Positions 33,702-43,162 of a DNA stretch of 64,000 bases are shown one piece after another; position 1 is the stretch's first letter, and the number at the start of each line of letters is the position of its first letter. The DNA is from Halorubrum rutilum. GTDB taxonomy: Archaea; Halobacteriota; Halobacteria; Halobacteriales; Haloferacaceae. The stretch is from the NCBI RefSeq assembly GCF_024494565.1, contig NZ_JANHDN010000006.1, forward strand, positions 62,001 through 126,000, written 5' to 3'. Made by a program: the position numbers and the translations under genes. The notes under the pieces were generated by a model. The model saw only the letters and a program-made list of their open reading frames with translations, had not been told where the DNA came from and did not search any database.

Positions 33702-34055
33702 ATGGACTGTCCCGCGTGTGGTGGGTCGGTCACGCTCGAGGTCGGGCCGGATCGACCGCCGTCGACGTCACTGTCCGACGCGGTTCTCGATGCGGCTGAA
33801 GACGAGCGGCTCAATGTCGGCCGGACGTGCTGGGACTGTGGGTGGCAAGAGGAGCGCCGGCTCCACGTGGAGGCAATCGAGACAACCGCCGGTGATGCAA
33901 ACCCGATCGAGCGAGCCCGCCTTCTGGAAGAGATTACCGATGAACTCGCGGCCATCGAGGCGCTCGGGACGCTGGAGGACACGCTCGCGGAGGTTCGTCG
34001 ACAGCGACGGCTGGAGCCAGCGGCAGAAGAGACGAGCGAGGACGTGACGGAGTAA
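33702..34055 (+). CDS. Zinc-ribbon hypothetical protein
   Basis: 117-residue protein starting MDCPACGGSVTLEVG, with a second pair in CWDCGWQEERR. The four cysteines probably bind zinc. A helical acidic C-terminal half follows (ERARLLEEITDELAAIEALGTLEDTLAEVRRQR). It is probably a small nucleic-acid-related or regulatory protein. The start at 33702 is chosen because the zinc ribbon begins there. The next gene starts 2 nt after its stop, implying an operon. Confidence 0.65.
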   Translation: MDCPACGGSVTLEVGPDRPPSTSLSDAVLDAAEDERLNVGRTCWDCGWQEERRLHVEAIETTAGDANPIERARLLEEITDELAAIEALGTLEDTLAEVRRQRRLEPAAEETSEDVTE

Positions 34056-34057
34056 GT

Positions 34058-34390
34058 ATGATGACCGACGCTGAGCCCCTCTATGACGTTCGTGAGCGCA
34101 CCGGGAACCCCGAACATCCATCAGTTGATGACGTCGTCGAACTCGTCCTCGAGCGAGCAGAGCATCCACGAGCGGATCATCAAGACGCCCACCTAGACGA
34201 AGTGATGGCGACTGTCGTCGACAGATATGGCTCGGAGACTATTCGGACCGTTATCCATCGGATTCTCGTTGAGGAGTATCCGTTTCGAACTGCGACGGTA
34301 GACCTCGACGTCGACACCATCGACGGCGTCCGAATCGGGACGGCGGCCGGCCAATTCCTTGTAGAGCTGAACGCGCGACAGGACGATTGA
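34058..34390 (+). CDS. Hypothetical acidic protein
   Basis: 110-residue protein with haloarchaeal composition (HPSVDDVVELVLERAEHPRADHQDAHLDEVMATVVDRYG). It is mostly helical by eye. It is probably co-transcribed with the zinc-ribbon gene just before it. No family recognised. Confidence 0.6.
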   Translation: MMTDAEPLYDVRERTGNPEHPSVDDVVELVLERAEHPRADHQDAHLDEVMATVVDRYGSETIRTVIHRILVEEYPFRTATVDLDVDTIDGVRIGTAAGQFLVELNARQDD

Positions 34391-34522
34391 AATTGATTCC
34401 TGCCGCAGCGTCCGGGGGATGCTTCTGACAGTGCCGACGGTAGCGGTGGTTGTTAGCAAATCCTGTAGTGATTCCTATAGCCACGAATACGGCCATTCAC
34501 CGCGATGTCCCCTGTCTTCGTC

Positions 34523-35043
34523 CTACAGCAGGTATGGGACATAGGGGCCGAAGGCAATGAGCAGCCCACTCAGTACGTGGGGCCACTCGTTCGACAGTTT
34601 CCAATTCTCGATCAGCAGATGCAGGTACCACATACCGACCACGAGCAGGAGGCCGGTCGTCTGGACGACGACGAACGGAAAAGGTTCGACCAGCTGGGGG
34701 ATGACGACATCAATTAGGAGGCCAGCGCCGACACCGACGCCGAGAATGATCAGGAGTGCCCGTTCCTTGCTTTGGAGTGTCTGCCGGCTTCGAAACGAGA
34801 TGTCGCTCGTACTGTAGCGAAGTGCGTAATCATCCCGGCGGCAACCCCCTTCAGTGCCATCACCAGCAACTGTCGGAGCTGCGTGAATCCGTCAAGCGAC
34901 GCCAGAAGTTGATTCAAGGCCCGGACATCGACGAGCGCAATGAGGACGACGACGGAGCCAATCCCGAGCGGCCAGACGTGTTCGGGGTCGATGTACTCAC
35001 TGTCGGCAGCCCACGACATAATCGCATCATACAGGCCAGACAT
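34523..35043 (-). pseudogene. Frameshifted membrane protein gene
   Basis: A first frame from 35043 reads MSGLYDAIMSWAADSEYIDP with two membrane helices, up to ALKGVAAG near 34835. A +1 frame then continues naturally with RDDYALRYSTSDISFRSRQTLQ, further helices (ALLIILGVGVGAGLLIDVVIP, LLLVVGMWYLHLLIE) and a stop at 34523. Joined, they make a membrane protein of about 170 residues. Either a frameshift mutation, a sequencing error, or two overlapping genes could explain this. Confidence 0.5.
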
Positions 35044-35623
35044 TCGGGTGCCGATAGCCAGCCCGCAATTGTAAAGCATCATCGTCGAAAGCCCTCGGCC
35101 GCTCGACGTCCCGCGACCGCCGCTGCGCGCCTCGTGCCTGCGGTGCTTGCGGGGTCGGGGGACAATCGAGACGGCCTCGCCCTTTCTGAGTCCGCCAGGT
35201 AGTGGCCTGGTTCCTCATCGACGATATCGGCTGCCCGGTGTGTCTCCAACGGCTCGCGCCGCTCGCCGCTGCCGCCCTCCGCGTCGCTCGCGACCGACCA
35301 TTCCGGGCGGTCTGCCTGCAGTAGCGGGCGGACTGCCGGGCTAAAGTGAATGTGCCCTCGGCGCCAGCGGGAAAGCACGGGGGGTTGCGCGGCGTGGCTG
35401 CTCACCCCCCACGCTTTCTCCGCTGGTCGCTCGCTCCGGGCGGGTCGGCGCGCGGCGCTGGTTGTGTCCCTCCGTGCGGGCGCGCTCTCGCTCGCGCCCA
35501 GGAGGGCGCTCGCGAAGGCGCGAGCGAGAGCGCGCAGACGGCTCTGTCGGTCGTGACGTCGAGGAAACCGCGGTTTGGGGCCGCGGTGTCGGGCGCTGTG
35601 GTGAGCGCCTTCGGGAAACTGCA
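35044..35623. other. Very GC-rich leader region before the TFB gene
   Basis: Open frames here on both strands are Arg/Ala/Pro-rich by composition and I do not accept them as genes. One + frame (35346-35627) ends in a 4-nt overlap with the TFB ATG, so a leader peptide cannot be excluded. The region contains the large hairpin at 35480-35535. Confidence 0.4.
35480..35535. repeat. 19-bp perfect inverted repeat upstream of the TFB gene
   Basis: GCGCGCTCTCGCTCGCGCC (35480-35498) pairs with GGCGCGAGCGAGAGCGCGC (35517-35535) across an 18-nt spacer. It is a very stable hairpin 89 nt before the TFB start. Confidence 0.65.
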
Positions 35624-36703
35624 ATGACGAGTAACAACGCGAGCGAAAAGACGGTTTCGGACGGACAGAGTACGACCACCGAAGAACGCGGTCACGAGCC
35701 GACGGTCGAACACGAACCGTCGAGGCAGTCGGCCTGTCCGGAGTGTGAGGGCCAGGTGATCACCGAAGACGAGCAGTCGTTCTGCACGGACTGTGGGCTG
35801 ATCGTCGCCGACGAGTGGGTCGACCTGAGCCCGACGCTGAACGACCTGGGCCTGGTCGGGGACGCTGACCAGAGCATCGAGACGGTGGACCCGCTGCGGA
35901 CGGACAAGGGCCTGCACACGAAGATCGGGCGGAACACCGACGGTCGGGGTAATCCCCTGAGCAACGAGCAGTGGGAGAAGGTCCAGCGCCTCCGGAAGTG
36001 GCACAAGCGGATGCAGTTCGGCGAGAAGCGCAAGCGGACGAAGCGGCTCAACGAGGGCCTGCGGGACGTCGAGATGATCGGCGGCAACCTGGCCCTGCCG
36101 GACCACGTCATCAAGCAGGCAGCGCAACACCTCCGGAGCGCTTCGGAAGCGCGGCTGCCGGGCGGGCGGATGGCCTGGGAGGCACTCGCCGGCGGCGCCG
36201 TCCTCCTGGCCGCGCGAGCCTCATCGGTCAACCGGGACGAGATCGACGCCGCGGTCGCGACGCACACCAAAGCACCCCACGAGCGGGTGTGCGCTGCGGC
36301 GCGGAAGATCCGGTGTGAATGTGGGTTCGACGCGCCGCTCATCAGGCCCAACGCCGTGATGGCGGTCGTCGACGCGCTTGCTGACGACGCCATCCCTGGG
36401 GCGCGAGCGGTGCGGACGTGGCGGCTGGCCCAACACCTGATGAAACTCGGCGATCAGGTGCCGGTTGGGCCGAGGACGCCACGGTGCACCGTCGCGGCGT
36501 CGGCGCTGTACGCGGCGGATCGCCTGCTTTCGCACAAGCACCTCACCCAAGAGCAGGTCGCCGCGGCGGCGAGCACGATTGTGCCGACATCCCGGAATCG
36601 AATCGCGCGGTACAGTCGGGAGCTCGTCGACGCCTACGAAGCCAAACACGGCACCGACGACCCGGGTGTCGGCCTCGAGGCGGAACGGGACACCCTGCGC
36701 TGA
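35624..36703 (+). CDS. tfb: Transcription initiation factor IIB-family protein (TFB)
   Basis: 359-residue TFB. The N-terminal zinc ribbon CPECEGQVI...CTDCGLIVADEW (about residues 37-66) is followed by the B-reader/linker (NPLSNEQWEKVQRLRKWHKRMQFGEKRKR) and two cyclin folds (LAGGAVLLAARASSVNRDEI and VAASALYAADRLLSHKHLT). It recruits RNA polymerase to TBP-bound promoters. Haloarchaea carry several TFBs; a replicon-borne copy could direct accessory genes. It lies downstream of an unusually long hairpin-containing leader. Confidence 0.9.
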   Translation: MTSNNASEKTVSDGQSTTTEERGHEPTVEHEPSRQSACPECEGQVITEDEQSFCTDCGLIVADEWVDLSPTLNDLGLVGDADQSIETVDPLRTDKGLHTKIGRNTDGRGNPLSNEQWEKVQRLRKWHKRMQFGEKRKRTKRLNEGLRDVEMIGGNLALPDHVIKQAAQHLRSASEARLPGGRMAWEALAGGAVLLAARASSVNRDEIDAAVATHTKAPHERVCAAARKIRCECGFDAPLIRPNAVMAVVDALADDAIPGARAVRTWRLAQHLMKLGDQVPVGPRTPRCTVAASALYAADRLLSHKHLTQEQVAAAASTIVPTSRNRIARYSRELVDAYEAKHGTDDPGVGLEAERDTLR

Positions 36704-36898
36704 GCGGGACACTCCCCCGTTTTTTGTGGCGACCTCCGCCCGTGGACGCCCCGCCACCCCACCCACCGCTCCGTGCTCGCTCCCTGCGGTCGCTGCGCGC
36801 GCAGCCACAACCTTGCTCACACCTGTATGAAGTCTCATCAACAGAGATGGAGACGGTGTGTGGTTTGTCGCGTCCAAGAGGGGCGGAGTGAGAGACGA

Positions 36899-37528
36899 AT
36901 GAACGCTGTCCCATCGTACACGGTTGATAAAGAGACCGCAGCGACGCTTCGAGAATGGTTGTTCGAGCACGCTGTCGAGAAACACGGTGAGTCCGAGATC
37001 TCCGAGCCACTCGCCGAACTAGCAGCTGCCATCGACGGCGTGCTCTACGAGGGGGCAGCGGCCGTCGAACTCGGTGCGTGGGCACGGACCATCCCGACAG
37101 CTGACCAAGATGCGTCACTCGACGGCCGTACCCCAGTCGATGATCACCGAACCGATGCTGCACGCACACCGGCTGAGCCCACCGACCTCGATACGGACGT
37201 CAGTGGCCCAGATCGCATCCACGACACGTCTCCCGACTCGGCCTGGCAGCTCGATCACGATCCGTCCACGACGAACCGGGAACACTCCCCGACAGCAGCG
37301 TCTCATGGCACGACGACAGCGGCAGCGAACCCACACACACGACGGCAACAGCACCGTCCGTCAGTCCGGTATTGCACCGCGTACAAGTGCTCCGTGTGCA
37401 GCAGCGTTCGCGAGTTAGAAACCACGCTTCGAGTCTGTGCGTTCGTCGATGAGTGTCCCAGCTGCGGAGCGGTCGCTCGCTTTGCTGTAAACGGGATTCC
37501 CATGCCGCTCAGAAAGGATTCACAGTAG
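36899..37528 (+). CDS. Hypothetical protein with C-terminal zinc ribbon
   Basis: 209-residue protein. The N-terminal helical part is YTVDKETAATLREWLFEHAVEKHGESE, followed by a long disordered Thr/Asp/His-rich linker (about residues 80-150). A C-terminal zinc ribbon is formed by CSVCSS and CPSCGAVARF. The ATG at 36899 is preferred over an upstream start in GC-rich leader sequence. Similar proteins occur beside haloarchaeal plasmid genes, but I cannot assign a function. Confidence 0.6.
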   Translation: MNAVPSYTVDKETAATLREWLFEHAVEKHGESEISEPLAELAAAIDGVLYEGAAAVELGAWARTIPTADQDASLDGRTPVDDHRTDAARTPAEPTDLDTDVSGPDRIHDTSPDSAWQLDHDPSTTNREHSPTAASHGTTTAAANPHTRRQQHRPSVRYCTAYKCSVCSSVRELETTLRVCAFVDECPSCGAVARFAVNGIPMPLRKDSQ

Positions 37529-37557
37529 ATAGCGAACCAAGCGTGCTGATTAATAAA

Positions 37558-38145
37558 CTACGAGAACTCCGGCCGTTCCGCGTACGCAATCGGATCGTGT
37601 GACCCGGCGTTCCGGAACGCCTCAAGACGGAACGCACACGCATCACATGTCCCACACGCCGGCTCCTCGTCACGGTAACACGACCACGTCATGTCGTAGG
37701 GCACACCGAGCTCCAACCCCTGCTCGGCGATCTCCGTTTTCGACCACTCGACGAACGGTGCTTACAACTCGATCTGTGTCTCCGGTTTCGTCCCGACATC
37801 GATCACGTTCTGAAAAGCGTCGAAAAAAGCGGGCCGACAGTCAGGATACCCCGAGAAATCCTCCGAGTGCGCGCCGATAAACAGCGCCTCTAAGTCGGTC
37901 GCCTCCGCGTCCGACGACGCTATCGACGACAGATTCGCGTTCCGGCAGGCGACGTACGACGTCGGGATCTTGTCACTCCCCAAGTCCGCGTCAGCCACGT
38001 CCATCTCCTCGTCGGTCAAACTCGATACCCCCATTTGGGAGAGATGCCTTGTTTCGATATGGAGGAAGTCAGCCGCATCAACCTCCACAGCAAGTGCCTT
38101 CACGCACTCGTGCCTTTTGTCGCCAGACCGTGCGCGGTAGTCGAA
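37558..38145 (-). pseudogene. queC: queC pseudogene (longer copy)
   Basis: 7-cyano-7-deazaguanine synthase missing the N-terminal P-loop part. The readable frame begins near DYRARSGDKRHEC and includes FIGAHSEDFSGYPDCRPAFFDAF. A single in-frame TAA at 37762-37764 interrupts QIEL-stop-APFVEWSKTEIAE. The related fragment at 763-1001 has Lys (AAA) at this position, so one A-to-T change made the stop. The zinc cysteines (CGTCDAC) are intact after the stop. Confidence 0.8.
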
Positions 38146-38217
38146 TCATCTCACCAGCGACTCTGATATGGAGGCAGTGCCCAGATTTGATACTCCTCCA
38201 TAGGGGACTAGTGGTAG

Positions 38218-38580
38218 ATGACTAGCTTCGACGAGTTCACTGAGCGATACAAATCATTTGTCGCGGACCGCGATTGGGACCAGTTCCACACACCAAAGAA
38301 CCTCGCTGAAGCGATCAGCGTTGAAGCGAACGAACTGTTAGAACTCTTCCTTTGGCATGACAACCATCCATCTGAAACAGTGCAAGCCGACTCCGAACTC
38401 CACGGCCGAGTCAAAGAGGAACTCGCCGACGTGGTGATTTATTCGATTGCGCTTGCAACACAGCTCGACATTGATCTTGCTGACGCAGTGGATGAGAAAA
38501 TGACCGCTAATGAAACCCGGTTTGATGAGGACACGGCTGCAGACATGACTGCGGAACTCGAATCCTGGCAGCGGGACTAA
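38218..38580 (+). CDS. MazG-like nucleotide pyrophosphohydrolase
   Basis: 120-residue all-alpha NTP pyrophosphohydrolase of the MazG/RS21-C6 type. The metal-binding pattern is seen in AEAISVEANELLELFLW (ExxE) and VKEELADVVIYSIALA (ExxD). The lead-in WDQFHTPKNLA is typical. It hydrolyses (d)NTPs to monophosphates. It lies 155 nt upstream of the McrB-like gene on the same strand and may be part of the same defence module. Confidence 0.85.
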   Translation: MTSFDEFTERYKSFVADRDWDQFHTPKNLAEAISVEANELLELFLWHDNHPSETVQADSELHGRVKEELADVVIYSIALATQLDIDLADAVDEKMTANETRFDEDTAADMTAELESWQRD

Positions 38581-38735
38581 CCCACAGACACAGCCGAAAT
38601 ACTCTCTTCGTTTCCCTGAGAGCACTACCACGTTCTAAACTGTTAGTTTGTGACCTCAGACGGTAGTTACTGGCTCCGAAATTTTGTTTAGCAGAATCAT
38701 GTGTTATATGACATAGGCGTCGTAACCCATTTCTC

Positions 38736-41690
38736 ATGAGTAATGGGTCTCCCGCCGACGGCAATCGTGAGCAGGCCGAACGCCGGGCGTGGGTTGTTGG
38801 GTTCAATAATGAAACGTGGTGTAACCTGTTTTTACGCGAAGGGAGCGTTAGCATGGGATGGTCGGACGTCACAACTGACATTTCTGCATTAACATCTCAT
38901 GAGGCGATTATTGATGCGACGACGGCCCGCGACTCGGTGCACCCGCGAAACCCCGCAGTACAACTCCGAAAATTCGCACATGAAGCCCAGGTCGGCGATA
39001 TCATCGTGCTCAAAAACGGGCTTCGCTACCGTTCCGATGACAAATGGCAGGGGAAGGCAACGATACGGGCAATCGGTGTCATCGACAGCGATTACACGTA
39101 TCAAGACCCGAGTGACCGGTACGGCGAGCTCCCACCGACCGCACGAAATTCAGTCAACACTCACCACCGGGATGTTAATTGGATCCTCAACTTCGACGAA
39201 CTGATCGGTGGAGCATTCACACCTGAAGTCCCAATCAATCGCTGGACCTTCGAAGAATTTGACGATTACCTGGAGCTAAAATCCCAGCTGCAATCATCCC
39301 GTGGGCTCACGGATCATTTCTCGGAACTCGAAGCGTACGCAGACCAAGCGAAAACACAACACCGCGACGACCAACCGACGGTCTGGATCGAGAAAAGCTA
39401 CCACAACCGTGACGATCGCGACGTCGACGGATGGGGGCTCGGGGACGCATTATGGTGTCCACAAACCAGGACCGACGGCGGGAGCTCCGTGTACTACGAC
39501 AACGCGACCGACGTGGAACCAGGCGACGTCATCTTACACCTTGACCAGCATCAACGCGCATTCACCGCCGCCTCACTCGCCGCAGCTACGTATGAGGAAA
39601 CGACATGTCTCGAAGACACCGAATGGGATGACAAAGGCGTATCAGAAATGGGGTACAGTTCCGGCGAACGTCCCGCGTACCGGGTCCCACTCACCGAGTA
39701 TGAGGAATTTGCGACCCCGCTTGACGTCGATGAGGTACTCACAGAAGCCAACGGAGACGTCCTCCATGACCTCCGTGACGACCACACCGTTGTCTACAGT
39801 AAGAACCTGAACCTCAATCAAGGCGCGTACCTTACCGAAGCTCCGCCCGCGTTCGTCGAACTCATCAGCGCTGCCGCACGCACCGCCATCGGCGACACAC
39901 TTCCCCACCTCGACCGAGTGGGTTCCACTGAACGGATAGAAACTCTTCGGACAGACTCGACCGACACAGAGCCAGACGAGTCCGAACAGTTCGACCATCC
40001 GACCGACCCGTTAGTGCAGTACGTCCAAGCTGAGGAACCGACGATCTATGGATTGACCGCACCTGCAGACTACTGGGTGACGGCACTCAAGTACCGGGCC
40101 TTAGGTTTCGAAGACACACAGCACTCCCAGTGGGCGAATATGGACCCTGGCGATGTACTCATTTTCCACGCTGGCGGCGAACCAATGCATCCCGAGCTTT
40201 CACGGCCCGATGGCTTCGTCTTCGGCGTTGCGATCGTGGGCAGCCACTTCGAAACAGACGAGCAGTGGTGGTACGACGATATATACAACACCCGAACGTA
40301 CCCGTACCGTGTTGCATTTGACCGACTTTTCCTCACCCCTGGGGCTGCTGTTGCGACAGATCTTCCAGACGCAACTGACTCTGTCCATGAGCTAACTGAC
40401 GCCATCTCCCAACTACAACGAGAGAGTATTCCCATCGGCACCGTCAACGAACGCTGTGATGACGCGACAGGTAATCACTTCCCAAGCCGACAGTTCATCA
40501 GCATACTCGACGATGATGCCGAGTACGGGCGTGGTGAGGCAGTCATTGACCTCCTCGTAGCCACGACAGCTGAGTCGTCACCAATTGCAACGACAATTGA
40601 ATTCTCAGGGACCATCGACCCGGATGCGTTCTCTGGTATCGTGTTTCCTGACGCGTACGATGTACCGTCTGCCAACGAACTTGCCGACCAGATTACGGCT
40701 GCTGTTCGCGCCGGCGACCACATCATTTTCACCGGCCCACCTGGCACCGGAAAAACCGAGATTGCCCAGCAAGTCACCGCCCACCTCACCCGCCACTACC
40801 CGCATCTATACAGCGGGTACCAGGTTACGACCGCCACTGCCGACTGGTCCACGTTCGACACCGTTGGCGGGTATATGCCGACCGAATCCACTGACGAGGA
40901 AAGAAGCGGTGACCTCGCGTTCACATCTGGGATCGTTCTCAACCGCCTCAAAAACACAAAAACGGGTGTTCAGGCCAACGAACCGATTATTATTGACGAG
41001 CTCAATCGGGCCGACATTGACAAAGGATTTGGCCAACTTTTCACCCTGCTCTCAGGACAACCAGTCCAACTTCCATACACGAAACACAACAACGAAATCG
41101 AGCTGCTCACCACCGATCATCTCGACGGCACCCCCGCGGATTACCAGTATCTCGTCCCTGACTCGTGGCACATCTTCGCGACCATGAATTCCTACGACAA
41201 AACGTCGCTGTACGAGATGAGCTACGCGTTCATGCGCCGCTTCGCGTTCATTCGGATCCCAGCGCCAACTCTCCCCGCAGGAACCGACGATGACGCACTC
41301 GACGCCCTTGATGACGGGATGCGGCAGTACATCGCTGCCTGGGATAATCTTGACCCGACACCCGAGGAACGACGCGCAGTCGGGCTCGTCTGGAAACATA
41401 CCAACCAAGCCGTCGAGGATCGTGCAATTGGCCCCGCAATCGTCAAAGACATGCTCGGATACATTACCAACCACCACGACACTGGCAACGGCACCCTGCC
41501 AAACCGAGTTACCAATGCCGTTATCAGCTACATTTTCCCACAACTCGAAGGCGTCCCGAAACGAGATCAGATCGTGCGACACATTACTGACATCAACAGT
41601 CACGAGGAAACTGCCGATATGATTGACCGTGAACTGTTGGAAACAGCCGCACGTGATATGCTGCAAGTTACACTCGACAGTGATTCATGA
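38736..41690 (+). CDS. McrB-like AAA+ GTPase/ATPase with reader-like modules
   Basis: 984-residue protein. The C-terminal third is a McrB-type AAA+ domain: Walker A FTGPPGTGKTE near 665, Walker B IIIDELNRAD near 749 and the McrB MNSYD sensor near 815. The long N-terminal part contains three segments that look like EVE/PUA-type modified-base readers, each with a GD(V/I)I core: VGDIIVLKNG near 86, EPGDVILHL near 261 and DPGDVLIFH near 470. McrB proteins translocate DNA and drive a McrC nuclease on modified DNA (type IV restriction). The 4-nt overlap with the next gene supports a two-gene system. Confidence 0.85.
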   Translation: MSNGSPADGNREQAERRAWVVGFNNETWCNLFLREGSVSMGWSDVTTDISALTSHEAIIDATTARDSVHPRNPAVQLRKFAHEAQVGDIIVLKNGLRYRSDDKWQGKATIRAIGVIDSDYTYQDPSDRYGELPPTARNSVNTHHRDVNWILNFDELIGGAFTPEVPINRWTFEEFDDYLELKSQLQSSRGLTDHFSELEAYADQAKTQHRDDQPTVWIEKSYHNRDDRDVDGWGLGDALWCPQTRTDGGSSVYYDNATDVEPGDVILHLDQHQRAFTAASLAAATYEETTCLEDTEWDDKGVSEMGYSSGERPAYRVPLTEYEEFATPLDVDEVLTEANGDVLHDLRDDHTVVYSKNLNLNQGAYLTEAPPAFVELISAAARTAIGDTLPHLDRVGSTERIETLRTDSTDTEPDESEQFDHPTDPLVQYVQAEEPTIYGLTAPADYWVTALKYRALGFEDTQHSQWANMDPGDVLIFHAGGEPMHPELSRPDGFVFGVAIVGSHFETDEQWWYDDIYNTRTYPYRVAFDRLFLTPGAAVATDLPDATDSVHELTDAISQLQRESIPIGTVNERCDDATGNHFPSRQFISILDDDAEYGRGEAVIDLLVATTAESSPIATTIEFSGTIDPDAFSGIVFPDAYDVPSANELADQITAAVRAGDHIIFTGPPGTGKTEIAQQVTAHLTRHYPHLYSGYQVTTATADWSTFDTVGGYMPTESTDEERSGDLAFTSGIVLNRLKNTKTGVQANEPIIIDELNRADIDKGFGQLFTLLSGQPVQLPYTKHNNEIELLTTDHLDGTPADYQYLVPDSWHIFATMNSYDKTSLYEMSYAFMRRFAFIRIPAPTLPAGTDDDALDALDDGMRQYIAAWDNLDPTPEERRAVGLVWKHTNQAVEDRAIGPAIVKDMLGYITNHHDTGNGTLPNRVTNAVISYIFPQLEGVPKRDQIVRHITDINSHEETADMIDRELLETAARDMLQVTLDSDS

Positions 41691-43045
41691 ACCGCGAGGC
41701 CCTCATCGACGGACTTACCCAAGATATTCTTGCATACGTTATGAACGGCGGGTTCCCCGAACGCGAACTCGCCAACTCACTCACATTTGACGGCCTTGAC
41801 GAGCGATTCGAAGACTACGAGCTCCTCCTTGATTTGCATTTTATCCTCAAGCCCGACGTCGTCGAATTCGTTGAGGAGCTTTCACAGCGCTTGCGCAATG
41901 TCCGTACCGAGACCAAAACCGTGGCTCGGACGCAGCGTGGAGGGATTGACGGACACATTAACTGGGGTTCAACCGTCAAAGCCCGGTACTCAACGAATCC
42001 AAATGACCACTCACTCTTCGTCACCGAAAACCGTTCCGAGGACTACGACATTCCCGAGAATATCGTTCTCAAACGGCTCCTCTCAATCATTTACACAACG
42101 TTGCGTGACGCTGACGAATACCTGAAGGGCAACTACGATTGGGTCTCCGCTCGGTGGCAGGCGAACACCGACCTCATCGATGATGTGCAACGCACCGTGG
42201 AACGGAACGTCCACGTTCGGCGGATCCGTGACCCGAAAACGTACGAGCCGACCGAGCGAATGCTCACAACTGCGGAAAACTCTCGACAAGAAATCTACCG
42301 TGATGCTGCCGATCTTCTGCGGGATCGCCAGCGGCTCTTCGACGGGGATCCCGATGCGCTGCAGAGTCTCCTCAATCAAACTGCGATCACCCCAGACGAT
42401 CAGGCGCGGCTCTTCGAGCTGTACGTCCTCTTCCGTTTCATTGGTACCCTCGAAGACCTCCAAGACACACCGCCCGTCTTTCAAACAATCAAGAGTGGAC
42501 GACAAGAGATTGCTCGCATCGATGGCAGCAAAGAGATTGTGTTGTATCACGATACTTCCGCTAGTGATCGCGGTCTCTCTTTCCGTACAGATACCATGCC
42601 AGAGGACCGTGAACTCACTCGTGCCGAGCGCGTTCAACAAACTGCACGCGACGTTGCCAGTGCGTACTTCCAGAAGAATTTCCAAAATCACACGGGCCGT
42701 CCTGATGTCATTGTCCTCGAAGTCCAATCTGAGGACCCGCTCACGTATGAGTATCTCATCGCCGAAGTGAAGCATAGTACTCGCGAGGAAACCATCCGAA
42801 CCGGGATCAAGGAGACGCTCGAATACCTTGCATTCCTTCGCATCAACGAAGACTACGTCTTTGGACGGGACACGAGTGATGAGGAGATTTTCGGGAGCGG
42901 GTGGAACGGTCTTCTTGTTGTACAGGATCTCGATCAAGAGACGCCGTCTGTGGATGCACAGGAAGACGAGCCGATAACCATTCTCCAGGCGGGGGAACTC
43001 GACGAGGCGTTGCCTGATATTCTGGAGAACGTATTGGATCAATAG
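41687..43045 (+). CDS. McrC-like PD-(D/E)XK nuclease subunit
   Basis: 452-residue partner of the McrB-like protein. The C-terminal nuclease core shows RPDVIVLEV near residue 337 followed by YLIAEVKHS near 360, the D...ExK arrangement of PD-(D/E)XK enzymes. The N-terminal half is helical, with DGHINWGSTVKAR, and probably contacts McrB. It should cut DNA when activated by the McrB ring. A T-rich stem-loop follows the stop. Confidence 0.82.
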   Translation: MNREALIDGLTQDILAYVMNGGFPERELANSLTFDGLDERFEDYELLLDLHFILKPDVVEFVEELSQRLRNVRTETKTVARTQRGGIDGHINWGSTVKARYSTNPNDHSLFVTENRSEDYDIPENIVLKRLLSIIYTTLRDADEYLKGNYDWVSARWQANTDLIDDVQRTVERNVHVRRIRDPKTYEPTERMLTTAENSRQEIYRDAADLLRDRQRLFDGDPDALQSLLNQTAITPDDQARLFELYVLFRFIGTLEDLQDTPPVFQTIKSGRQEIARIDGSKEIVLYHDTSASDRGLSFRTDTMPEDRELTRAERVQQTARDVASAYFQKNFQNHTGRPDVIVLEVQSEDPLTYEYLIAEVKHSTREETIRTGIKETLEYLAFLRINEDYVFGRDTSDEEIFGSGWNGLLVVQDLDQETPSVDAQEDEPITILQAGELDEALPDILENVLDQ

Positions 43046-43055
43046 CTCGTGTTTT

Positions 43056-43076
43056 ATTACGTGTTTTTTACGTAAT
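43056..43076 (+). terminator. Stem-loop with T-rich loop after the McrBC-like pair
   Basis: ATTACGT, GTTTTTT, ACGTAAT between two convergent genes. A plausible transcription end. Confidence 0.4.
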
Positions 43077-43162
43077 CAATACACGACGACATCTGTGAGC
43101 TTCTACAGTAGTCTATTGAGTCACTGCGGGTTTGGGGTTAGCTAATCGATGGATAAGACGAA

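Noticed and set aside
35079..35627. Open frames on both strands in the GC-rich TFB leader
   Set aside because: Arg, Ala, Pro and Ser-rich by composition only, with the 19-bp hairpin inside them; no protein-like features.
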